From CAVQEK01 sp964596645 (GTDB taxonomy: Bacteria; Bacteroidota; Bacteroidia; Cytophagales; Cyclobacteriaceae), in NCBI GenBank assembly GCA_964596645.1, contig CAZQVB010000021.1, positions 1-64,000 on the forward strand: a stretch of 64,000 bases of DNA, in the 5' to 3' direction. The position numbers and the translations under genes are program-made. Shown in pieces: positions 15,501 through 23,300 of the stretch (positions within the stretch are counted from its first letter, which is position 1; each line of letters begins with the position of its first letter). The notes under the pieces are model-generated. The model made no database searches. It saw only the letters and a program-made list of their open reading frames with translations, and was not told the origin of the DNA.

Positions 15501-16701
15501 GCCGTTGGGCCCGGTGGAAATAGCACAATTTTCCCTGAGCAATACCGACTTCGATGCTACCATAAGTCACGGCAGGCACCAATCTCATTTACACGTGCCA
15601 TCAGTATCGGCCAGCGCAAGCGGCCTTCATTTTGATCCTGCTCAGGATGAAACCAGCATATTGAAATCACAGGCATTTACCATCGATTTGGGCAATTTGA
15701 AATACAATATACCCCACCATAAGAAAACGCTGACTGCTGAGGGGCTTGCCATAGACGTGGCCGCAGAAACTATTGTTGCCAGCAACATCGCCCTTACACC
15801 ACACATCGGCAAATATGAATATGCCCCGTTCATAGGCGAGCAAGCCGACTGGATCCGGATGAGCAGCGCCGGTGTCATCATGTCGGGAGTTGATTTTGAC
15901 GCGCTGCTGAAGCGCAGGGCCATCGATATAGAAAGCATTTTGTTTGAAGCCCCCGATCTCCTCGTGTTTCGCGACAAGCGGCAACCACTACAGCCGAAGC
16001 AAAAAGAAATGCCTATGGATGCTTTGCAGGATTTGGCCATACCTGTACACATCAATAGCATAAAGGTGAACGATGGCAGTGTGGTATATCAGGAACACGC
16101 TGAGGAAGCCATACATCCGGGCGAAGTGTTCTTTACACATCTCAATGTTGAGATCAATGATGTGAGCAACACAAGCGAGCGACAGGCCACCGATACACTG
16201 GTACGCATTCAGGCCTCAGCCCAATTTATGGACACCGCACGCATCGACTTTCGGGTCATTTTTCATGCGAATGAAGATAGGCACTGGCATCAAATGACGG
16301 TGGAGCTTTCGCCCTTCGACCTCACCGAGCTCAACCGCATATTGGCACCCAACGCCTTTGTGTTGATAAAAAGCGGCACAAATGAACGCCTGCGCCTCAC
16401 AGCCCAGCTCAACCCGGAGTACAGCGAAGGGGAAATGCTTTTTCACTACGACAACCTGCACATTGCTCTGCTGAATAAAAATACGGAGGCACCACGCGGA
16501 CTGGGCAAAGCGCTGGCCACCTTCATTGCCAACACTTTCGTCATCAACACCAACAATCCGCACTTCCTCGTCGCACGCACCGGCGATGTTTACTACCATC
16601 GGGACAGCACCAAATCGATTTTTAATTTTTGGGTGAAGTCCTTCCTCAGCGGTGCAGTGAGCAGTGTGGGCATCAAGAAAGGCTTGAGCGGAAAAGAGTA
16701 G
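12523..16701 (+). CDS. Large AsmA-like membrane-anchored protein
   Basis: 1392 residues. A short basic N-terminus is followed by one membrane segment (about residues 24-42, GASAAFSIIIALYFVAG), after which the whole chain should be periplasmic. The body is beta-rich with many copies of a loose unit: hydrophobic strand, a short turn with N or D before G, then another strand (MLQDGRFHFRRH, VNRGHFEWRRH, MMRDGTISWVL, ALSGGHVQLALH, KVNDGSVVYQEH). The last 120 residues (LNRILAPNAFVLIKSG, then LGKALATFIANTF, VSSVGIKKG) resemble the C-terminal repeat of AsmA/DUF748-type proteins. Such proteins are thought to form grooved bridges for lipid movement between membranes; that role here is inference. Monocistronic; divergent from thyA. 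Confidence 0.7.
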   Translation: MSLLRRLIIKSVDNFWKKHRKRIVGASAAFSIIIALYFVAGHYSDRILESIIKRTIAQNSQGLYQADFNEIAYVVNTGQFYLTDFRLVADSARISELMAQSPEMQLFYQASIPEFYLDVRDLWSLYFLRELRVTGVAIVHPQLTITQFGNARDDNRLSVDLGGLYQVISEYLKVFEINNFMLQDGRFHFRRHGDDWGNYQVQNISIKIEDFLLENNPHNAVTPFFSGNVSIELKDQKLSLRDSMHIITFDRFFLSTFQSAIEIDNFVISNALADSVANDENTYDIQIPKLRLSGVDFARMYYDNHLYIDSIAFTRPAARLVLNEAKSQSDSIKSSFLRLAMLYFDQWDVQHFSISGGSLHTMLNKNNKNSTFNVQKIFTELSHFSIDSTGKQLTYSDLKLSIRDYTYLLADSIHQLSVAEIGGEARPTRVYLKNLKLSPRHDLSQTTGQTLYHVETPYLQLHDMELSEWFARKAIIIDEINFDSLAVAITTAQPSPRAPETLSVDSLLRKHITAIQVNRLAVNRGHFEWRRHSEAEPAAQIDHFTINMDDASWPAIDEPTTIPFSISQLNITGRSVLYHNDQLHWSVENVRIASAAATADLAGIKAVYANAPGQPAFTCAIATSRGIDLEQLLRKKIYSVQSLHLKSPKIYLDDHQASLAKPAGEEKPRTFPTINIQNLKMSNAGVWADNPRWTADVDGFAAEAKGVTTNNAQSLLPLDAEEVFFESHKPGRVTIGNNDISFASCLLDSEQQLWQMGDVHYKRNPAGQHWQVDVRMPELVARGFDWKDIKANRRLVVDSVQCINPEIVGASTLHSTATDSTKEAGSMPQVQVGNMMMRDGTISWVLTRDGAPVFIKAHEFDVSSDRLRLDSTFLLEPLSVLTKNKHSLSAQYVEMHRPTHDQFLSLNRIQLSTAPANLEADGLYFIQHHSDSTSPTKASLDKLSVQQADMLLLMEKGKLKARQVALSGGHVQLALHEPDTGRVRQRGYIAEKLPLGPVEIAQFSLSNTDFDATISHGRHQSHLHVPSVSASASGLHFDPAQDETSILKSQAFTIDLGNLKYNIPHHKKTLTAEGLAIDVAAETIVASNIALTPHIGKYEYAPFIGEQADWIRMSSAGVIMSGVDFDALLKRRAIDIESILFEAPDLLVFRDKRQPLQPKQKEMPMDALQDLAIPVHINSIKVNDGSVVYQEHAEEAIHPGEVFFTHLNVEINDVSNTSERQATDTLVRIQASAQFMDTARIDFRVIFHANEDRHWHQMTVELSPFDLTELNRILAPNAFVLIKSGTNERLRLTAQLNPEYSEGEMLFHYDNLHIALLNKNTEAPRGLGKALATFIANTFVINTNNPHFLVARTGDVYYHRDSTKSIFNFWVKSFLSGAVSSVGIKKGLSGKE

Positions 16702-16705
16702 TTTA

Positions 16706-16728
16706 GCTCAAAGCTGAAAGCTGAAAGG
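16706..16728 (+). repeat. 23-bp inverted repeat, left arm
   Basis: The arm begins GCTCAAAGCTGAAAG and its exact reverse complement occurs at 17883-17905. It is itself made of 7-bp units (GCTCAAA, GCTGAAA, GCTGAAA). Confidence 0.8.
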
Positions 16729-16830
16729 GTGAAGCAGGAAGTTTGATAATGAGTGGCAAAAGCGGATGCTGTATCTTTCTGAAAAACCTATGGTCGGTAG
16801 GGAGACGAGGTCGGACGATATTCAGATCGG

Positions 16831-17005
16831 CTCAAGGCCCATACGCTCATCCCACAGATACTAGTTGCAGTTCATGAGCTTACTCGCTGTAATTCCTGCG
16901 CTTTTACAATTGACATAAGACGGTCAACCTTTTTTAGGCATGGTCAGATCTTTGAGCTTTGAGCCTTCAGCTTTCAGCTATTTAATCCACCATTCCCCCA
17001 ATTTC
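16831..17005 (+). repeat. Long imperfect direct repeat, left copy
   Basis: Shares with 17737-17964, in the same order, CCCATACGCTCA, CCACAGATACTA, CTCGCTGTAATTCC, GCGCTTTTACAATTGACA, CGGTCAACCTT, TTTAGGCATGGTCA, a 7-bp periodic block (16950-16979, units CTTTGAG/CTTTCAG) and AATCCACCATT. Both copies lie beside the toxin-antitoxin genes. Confidence 0.8.
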
Positions 17006-17105
17006 CGACTACCTTCTGACCTAAAGCCATCGAGGTTAATATGTGTGATGATTTTTTTTGCAACCGCTAAAGTATTTTAAGATATTTAACTGAAACAATC
17101 CAATA

Positions 17106-17274
17106 AGTGAGCCTCGACCATTTGGTTGGGGAAGAAATGAATGTTTCTTTTGACAAAGTGACTCTTCAGAGGCTACAAAATGTACAGAAGCTTTCTGACC
17201 CGGATAAGGATCACGTGTGTGCGCTACCGGATGCCTTCCTATTAATATTTTATATTCACAAAAAACTTTGTTAA
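17106..17274 (+). pseudogene. C-terminal remnant of an XRE-family HTH regulator
   Basis: An open frame reads SLDHLVGEEMNVSFDK, TLQRLQNVQKLSDPDKDHV, then ALPDAFLLIF. The block SLDYLVGE...D..TL.R......L...DK.H......DAF is the standard ending of Bacteroidota XRE repressors, after the helix-turn-helix. The helix-turn-helix itself is absent: upstream sequence shows only a degraded trace around 17020-17060 before the direct repeat begins. It lies 3 bp before the antitoxin start, so it was probably a regulator next to the module. Confidence 0.6.
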
Positions 17275-17277
17275 GCA

Positions 17278-17472
17278 ATGAAAACACAATATGTAACGGA
17301 CGATCATGGCAATAAGCTGGCCATAATCGTGCCCATAAAAGACTATCAAAAAATGCTGGATGACCTGGAAGAAGCGGAAGATATTAAGCTATATGATGAA
17401 GTAAAAGCACGTAAGGAAGATTCCATGCCTTTCAAAGAATACCTCAAAAAACGCAAGCATAAGGATGCCTGA
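17278..17472 (+). CDS. Antitoxin of a RelE-type pair (Phd/YefM-like)
   Basis: 64 residues. The N-terminal strand-rich segment (QYVTDDHGNKLAIIVPIKDYQKMLDDLEEAED) resembles the Phd/YefM fold's DNA-binding part, and the C-terminus is a charged segment (KEDSMPFKEYLKKRKHKDA) suited to wrapping the toxin. It overlaps the toxin gene by 8 bp, the normal translational coupling of such modules. In studied relatives the antitoxin neutralises the toxin and represses the shared promoter. Confidence 0.8.
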   Translation: MKTQYVTDDHGNKLAIIVPIKDYQKMLDDLEEAEDIKLYDEVKARKEDSMPFKEYLKKRKHKDA

Positions 17473-17722
17473 ATTTAAACTGGTCATCTCCAATACCGCT
17501 CAAAAGCAATTAGATAAGCTTGCTGACAATATCGCGGACCCCTTGATTGAGGTTATACAAAACCTTGCCTATGACGCCAGGCCCCAGGGTTATCAAAAAC
17601 TCAAGGGCCGGGACGGTTACCGCATCCGGAAGGGTGATTACAGGATTATCTATGACATTTATGACAATATACTAACCGTAGAGATTGTCGCCCTTGGGCA
17701 TCGAAAGGATGTTTACAAATAA
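17465..17722 (+). CDS. RelE/ParE-family toxin
   Basis: 85 residues with the complete RelE fold: LVISNTAQKQLDKLAD (first strand and helix), YQKLKGRDGYRIRKGDYRIIYDIYDNILTVEIVALGHRKDVY (central sheet and end). The RIRKGDYRIIY strand and the final HRKDVY carry the Arg, Tyr and His/Lys residues that in RelE-like mRNA interferases contact the ribosomal A-site. Family members are either ribosome-dependent RNases or gyrase poisons; the KxxxYRIRxGDYR pattern favours the RelE branch. The frame is intact. Confidence 0.88.
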   Translation: MPEFKLVISNTAQKQLDKLADNIADPLIEVIQNLAYDARPQGYQKLKGRDGYRIRKGDYRIIYDIYDNILTVEIVALGHRKDVYK

Positions 17723-17736
17723 TTAAAGCATCAAAA

Positions 17737-17964
17737 TCGTCAGGGCCCATACGCTCACCCACAGATACTAATTACTCATGTCCTAATCTTCCTCGCTGTA
17801 ATTCCCGCGCTTTTACAATTGACACAGTTAAATGAACACTCCCATTGACACAAAACGGTCAACCTTATTTAGGCATGGTCATCCTTTCAGCTTTCAGCTT
17901 TGAGCCTTCAGCTACTTCACCCTTCACCCTTACTTTTCACCATCCCACCAATCCACCATTACCC
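17737..17964 (+). repeat. Long imperfect direct repeat, right copy
   Basis: Begins 15 bp after the toxin stop. It follows the left copy (16831-17005) block by block but is longer because the segment after GCGCTTTTACAATTGACA carries an extra 31-bp stretch ending in a second TTGACA. Its 7-bp periodic block is at 17883-17912. It runs into the end of pbpC. Confidence 0.8.
17883..17905 (-). repeat. 23-bp inverted repeat, right arm
   Basis: CCTTTCAGCTTTCAG onward is the exact reverse complement of 16706-16728. The two arms enclose about 1.2 kb holding the XRE remnant and the toxin-antitoxin pair. Confidence 0.8.
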
Positions 17965-20343
17965 ACCCACCACCTCAAAGGGCTGCGACAGGTCATTGCC
18001 AGCTTCATCTACAATATGAAGCACGTGCTGCCCCGTTGTGGGCTGCAGTGCCATGTGGTGGTGTTCGGAGGTGCTGCCTAAATATTGTTCATCCAGATAC
18101 CAATACACTTGCGTATGTGGCTGCCGGTGGGCCAGCTCAAAGATCACAGCGCCACGGCTGCCATCCAGCTCACGCGGCACATGCACCCGCGTAAGCTGCT
18201 TAGGATAAATAAGTTGCATGATCTTGGGCGTTTGCCAAGGGCTGCACGAAGAGGCAAAAGATGGTGGGGCGCTGTATTCCGGATGGTGCTTTTTGTAATA
18301 CCAGGCTTGTATGGTGGGCAATACAAAGCGCGCCTCATGTCGCATCTGCTGCACCGGATAGCAGCCACTGTGTACCTGGTGGCTGCCGCCGGCATCCAGG
18401 TGCAAGAGCATGCAATAAGAGCAGGCCGGTGTATTGTCAATATGGGCGGGTATGTCGATGTGTTGGAAGGCATGGCAATGGGGCCCCGCCTTCATGCCGG
18501 AGGCTGCACAGGTGCGGATGCTGCGAAGCGCTGCCACGGGTTTTGGGAAACGCGCCTCTGTTTCCAATACATCAAAAATATCGAACATGAGCGGTGCGGC
18601 TACACTTACACCGGTGAGTCCGGGCCTGCCCTCCCCGTCGGCATTACCCGCCCACACCCCCACCACCAGGTCATCGCTCATGCCTATGGCCCAGGCATCG
18701 CGAAAGCCAAAGCTGGTACCCGTTTTCCAGGCAATGGGCACCGATGCGTCAAACATTTTCCAGCCGGCCATCTCGTCGGGCCTGCGCAGTGCCTGCATGG
18801 CCTTCAGCATATGCCAAATGGCCCCTGCACTAAAGGCCCCGGGTGTATGGCTGTACGTTCGATCGGCCCTGTCTCTCTGCAGATAGGTGTTTGCGCCAAA
18901 ATCCTGCTCCGCATATCGCTCACGGCCCTTGCGGCGGTTGTAGGTATGAAGCGTGCGCAAGGTACCGGCATAGAGAGCCGTCATTTCCCAAAGTGAAGAC
19001 TCCGAGCCACCGAGTATCATAGAGAGGCCATAGTGCGACGCCGGGTGTGTCATAGAGCTGTACTGCGCACGTTGCAAAAGATGATGAAACCGCTCATAGC
19101 CATAGTCACGCAGCAGCGTCACAAAGGGCACATTCAGTGATCGGGACAGTGCCTGGTCGGCAGCAACGGCCCCATTATATTGCTTATCAAAATTTTGCGG
19201 GGCAAACCCTTGGTAAAATACTGGCACATCGGCCATGAGCTGTTGCGGCAAAATGAGTCCTTCATCCATCGCCGCAGCATAAAGCAAAGGCTTTAACAGG
19301 CTGCCGGTGCTGCGCTGTGCCGAGACGAGATCAGTATGCTGCCCGTGATCTCCTTCGGAATGCACATTGCCCACATAAGCCAATGCCTGCCCGTCGGTCA
19401 CGCGCACCACCAACGCCGCCATGTTGTGCACCTCATTGCCGCGGGCTATGGCGTGATGCCGTTTCACCAGGCCGGCAACCGTCTGTTGCATCCGCGCATT
19501 GATGGTGGAGTGTAAAATCTGGCCGCGGTGGCCCTCCTGCATGGCGCGTGCCAACAGGTGTGGCGCCATGCCTGGCAAAGGCAGCGGCTTGCCGGGCAGC
19601 GGCTCTAGCTTGTACAAGGCAAGGTCGGAAGTGGTGAAATGGCCTTTTTCGTGCAATTTCTCGAGCAGCTGATCACGCTTTTGGTGCAGGTGCTGCTCAT
19701 TTCTTCCCGGGTAAATGAGGGCCGGACTGTTCGGCATCACCGCCAATGCAGCGGCCTCCGACCAGGACAGCAAGTGCGATGGCCTGTGAAAATAGCGCCA
19801 GGAGGCCGCAGACAGCCCCACTACATTGCCGCCAAATGGTGCATGGGCGGCATACAGGTTCAAGAGCTCATCTTTTGAGTGGTGCAGCTCAAGCTTCAGC
19901 GCTAGCCCTATTTCGATGGCTTTCTGCCAGTAGGTGCGTTTTCTGTTTCCACGAGCCATACGGGCGAGTTGCATGGTGAGTGTACTGCCACCACTTTTCA
20001 CTTCACCCGCTCGAATATTTACGATGGCCGCGCGCACGATGGCCGACACATCAATCCCCGGATGATGCAGGAATGCTTCATCTTCGTAGGCGATGAGCGC
20101 GGCTGCAAATGTGCCGGGCACTGAGTCGGCCATGGGAAACCGCCACTGCCCGTCTTCTGCGGTTGTTGCTCCCAGTAGCTGGCCGCTTCGGTCGTTGAGC
20201 ACAGTGCTGTAGGGCACACGGAATAGTGGCTGCGACAGTGGCAGCACAAACCACAGCAAGCCTACGAACACAGCAGCCGGCACAGCCAAATGCCAAAGAC
20301 GCCAGTAGTTGCGGTATCGTTTCAGAAAATGCGTCATAAACAT
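17959..20343 (-). CDS. pbpC: Penicillin-binding protein 1C
   Basis: 794 residues, normal PBP1C length. An N-terminal membrane anchor (about residues 15-38) is followed by the GT51 glycosyltransferase domain (YEDEAFLHHPGID; KSGGSTLTMQLARM), the transpeptidase domain with STGSLLKP (SxxK), SRSLNV (SxN) and WKTGTSFGFRDAW (KTG), and a C-terminal BiPBP_C domain (IMQLIYPKQLTRVHVPRELDG). It polymerises and crosslinks peptidoglycan at the inner membrane. It follows the alpha-2-macroglobulin gene by 52 bp on the same strand; this pairing occurs widely, and the partner is thought to protect a repaired cell wall from proteases. Confidence 0.95.
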   Translation of the reverse strand: MFMTHFLKRYRNYWRLWHLAVPAAVFVGLLWFVLPLSQPLFRVPYSTVLNDRSGQLLGATTAEDGQWRFPMADSVPGTFAAALIAYEDEAFLHHPGIDVSAIVRAAIVNIRAGEVKSGGSTLTMQLARMARGNRKRTYWQKAIEIGLALKLELHHSKDELLNLYAAHAPFGGNVVGLSAASWRYFHRPSHLLSWSEAAALAVMPNSPALIYPGRNEQHLHQKRDQLLEKLHEKGHFTTSDLALYKLEPLPGKPLPLPGMAPHLLARAMQEGHRGQILHSTINARMQQTVAGLVKRHHAIARGNEVHNMAALVVRVTDGQALAYVGNVHSEGDHGQHTDLVSAQRSTGSLLKPLLYAAAMDEGLILPQQLMADVPVFYQGFAPQNFDKQYNGAVAADQALSRSLNVPFVTLLRDYGYERFHHLLQRAQYSSMTHPASHYGLSMILGGSESSLWEMTALYAGTLRTLHTYNRRKGRERYAEQDFGANTYLQRDRADRTYSHTPGAFSAGAIWHMLKAMQALRRPDEMAGWKMFDASVPIAWKTGTSFGFRDAWAIGMSDDLVVGVWAGNADGEGRPGLTGVSVAAPLMFDIFDVLETEARFPKPVAALRSIRTCAASGMKAGPHCHAFQHIDIPAHIDNTPACSYCMLLHLDAGGSHQVHSGCYPVQQMRHEARFVLPTIQAWYYKKHHPEYSAPPSFASSCSPWQTPKIMQLIYPKQLTRVHVPRELDGSRGAVIFELAHRQPHTQVYWYLDEQYLGSTSEHHHMALQPTTGQHVLHIVDEAGNDLSQPFEVVGG

Positions 20344-20395
20344 GCTGCCATAGTTTGCTTACTGGTGCACCGGCAAGAGTTTTACATGAAAACCA

Positions 20396-23300
20396 TCATT
20401 CTGCCGCCTTCACCACCTCTACCCAGCGGCCGGCTGTGTTGGCCGATATGGTATTGTCGTACATAGCCTGGGCCTGCACCGCCGGCAGATAAAACCGCCC
20501 CATATAGCTGGCGTTCAGCATAATGCGGAAGGTCTTTTTATCACCCGCCTTCAGGTCGAAATACGTCATGACCCTGTCGTCGCGTATATCCTGATATTCC
20601 GGCACATCTTTCTGATAAAAGCCGGAGGTTTCGTCGAGCCGTGTATTGATGATTTCCCAGCCGGAAGGCATGATCTGCGTGATGGCCATCTGCTCATAAT
20701 CGCCCATCAGGCCCGGGTTGTGCACGGTGACCTCCGCCATCAGATTGGTGCCCTGCTCCAGCTTTGCTACGTCCAGTACCTCGCCTTTGCCATTTTTATA
20801 GGTAATGGTGAGGTTGAGATTTTGCTCATCTGCCTGTTCATCACCGGTCAGTGGCACGCCGGTGCGGATGATGCGAACGTAAATAGGCGATTTGCCATTG
20901 TTGCGTACCACCACCTGATGCGCTTTGTCAGCATCGCGCAGGTACCATTGGCTTAGGTACTTGCCAACGTTCATATCCACATCTTTGGAGTTGATCTGCA
21001 CGGTAGCCTCAGCAGCACCATCCACCGGAAACTCCGCGGCATATTTGGCGACCGCCAGCAATGTATAGGCGGTGGTGTGCGTGCTCATCCAGTTGCGCTC
21101 ATCGCCCAGGTGCCGGGCTATCTTTTGCAACAGCAGAAATGCCTGCTCCTGCATGTTCAGATGTACGAGTACCTCCAGTATCATGGCCTGGTCGCGTTGG
21201 GTAGAGCCAAATGTGCCGCCGCGCTCCCGGTAGTCCTGCACTTCGGTGGTGAGGGCATTCACCATGGCTTTGGCTTCTTTGTCATGGCCGGCTACCGCAT
21301 AGGCCAGGGCCAGTCGCCATTGCGCGATTGGGCGCTGCCCGGCCATGGCCTTCATCCTGTTCATGGCGCCCAGCGCAGGTTGCCCCGCCTTGGCCAATGC
21401 ATACAAACGGTAAGCCTGGTCCAGGTCATTGTGGCGTTTGGCATCATACACCCAGCGGTTGGCCTCGGCTTGCTGAAAAGACAACCAGCTGTTCATCATA
21501 TTGTCGGGCACGAAATAGCCTTTTCCCCTTGCTTCTATAAGAAAATGACCGGCATAAGTGGTGCTCCACAAATGCGGGTTGATGTCGGTGGGCCAATAGC
21601 TAAATGCACCGGATGGCAGTTGGAAAGACTTCATTTTGTCGATGGCCGCGTTGATGTTTTGCTCTATCTCAGTAGTGTGTGCCTGGTCGAGCTTAGTGAG
21701 GTTTGCAATAAACAGTTGGCCAAATGCTGCTGAAGTGGTTTGCTCTATGCAGCCGTGCGGGTAGGTCACCAGGTAGTCGAGGCGCTGCTCGAGGTTGAGT
21801 GGCGGCAGGCTGCTCACTTCTATGGCTCCGCTGTTGGTGCCCAACAGTCCGAGGGGCTTGTATGGCTGAGTCCATTCTTCGCCGGCAGCGAGCAGTTTGT
21901 CTTGCACGGCCGTGATGTTGGGATTGCTGGCCCGCACGTTCATTTCCACATCATACTTGGCCGTGATGCCTCCGCCAGTGGCTGTTATGCTGGTTTTGCC
22001 AACACCAATGGCTTCTTCAGCTTTTATATTGAAAAAGACAATTTTGTCGCGTTCACCCTGCATGGCTACCTGCTGTGATGCCTGGCCGGCGAGTTTCAGT
22101 TTTCCTGTGGCCTCGGCTTTCAAGCTGATGCTGTTCAGCTTATTGTTGTCGATAAATATGTTCACCGGCATCAAAATGTCTTCACCCGGCCCGGCCACAC
22201 GCGGCAACGTGGCCAAAATCATCAGCGGCTGCTTCACGGCAGCCGTAGCCTCTGCATGACCATAGGCACTCTCGTGCTCTGCCACTACCATGGTGCGCAC
22301 ACTACCCACGTACTGTGGCATATGGAGCTGGTGCGTGGCAGATTTTCCGGCTTTCAGGTGAAACGGCCCTTTAAAGATGACCACCGGCTTGAATCGATTG
22401 GCCGGCTGCTCTTCCAACATTTTTATTTCATCGTCGCCGCCGATGGAGAGCAGCCTTTGCAGTGCCCCGGTCTGTGCGCCAAGCACCTTGTCGAACAAGT
22501 CCCAGGTTTTCACACCCAGTGCCTCGCGTTGATAGAAAGCATCCCAGGGCTCCGGTGTCTTAAAGCGGGTGAGATCCAGCAATCCTTCATCAACCACGGC
22601 AATGGTATAGGTCATTGGCCGCCCGTTCTTTTCAGTGATTTTTATATTAAAATCCCGGTCTGGCCCCAGCTCCGCAGGCATGCTTATCTCCGGCTCCAGT
22701 CGCGTGTACGGATCATTGACTTCTATCGACTGCACGCCATATAGCCTGAGGGGCAGATCATTGGCCGACTGGGCATGCGGCTGTATCAGCATCACATGCG
22801 CAAACACATTGGGCGTCATGTCGCTCGTGGCTTCAAACTCTATGGCCGTGTTGCCGGCTTCTGTATCTATCCAGGTGTGCTGTAGCATTCGGCTGCCGGT
22901 TTCCAGGCTCAGCAGCACGCGGCCACCAGCACTGCCCGGTACAGATAATCGCACCTTCTCTCCTACTGTATAGGCTTCTTTTTCCACCGTAATATCCAGC
23001 ATGGTGGCACCGGCGAGTTCCCCGCCTTTGCCGGCATAGCCAGGCCAATCGATAAACACAATCTGGCCGGAAGAGTGCCCCGACACCGGGTCGGTGACGC
23101 GCAGGAAGTAGCGGCCCCAGTTGGGTTTGTCCACACGCATCTTCCAGGTGCCTTTGCCATTGCTGGTGCTTACTACGGCGCTTTTTATGGGTTTTCTGTA
23201 TTCGCGACCTACATAGTTACTGATGTCTTCCCAGCTGTTGTCCCACCACCATCGCCAGTCGAGTTTATAGAGTTCTACATTGACTTCGCTGCGCGACACG

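Larger units (their letters stand above)
16702..17277. other. Repeat-rich intergenic patch left of the toxin-antitoxin pair
   Basis: It holds no intact gene. It contains one arm of a 23-bp inverted repeat, the left copy of a long direct repeat with a 7-bp periodic tail, and a decayed XRE regulator tail, listed separately. Confidence 0.8.

Noticed and set aside
17036..17287. A leftward 83-codon frame
   Set aside because: It is opposite the XRE remnant and the antitoxin start and has no family features.
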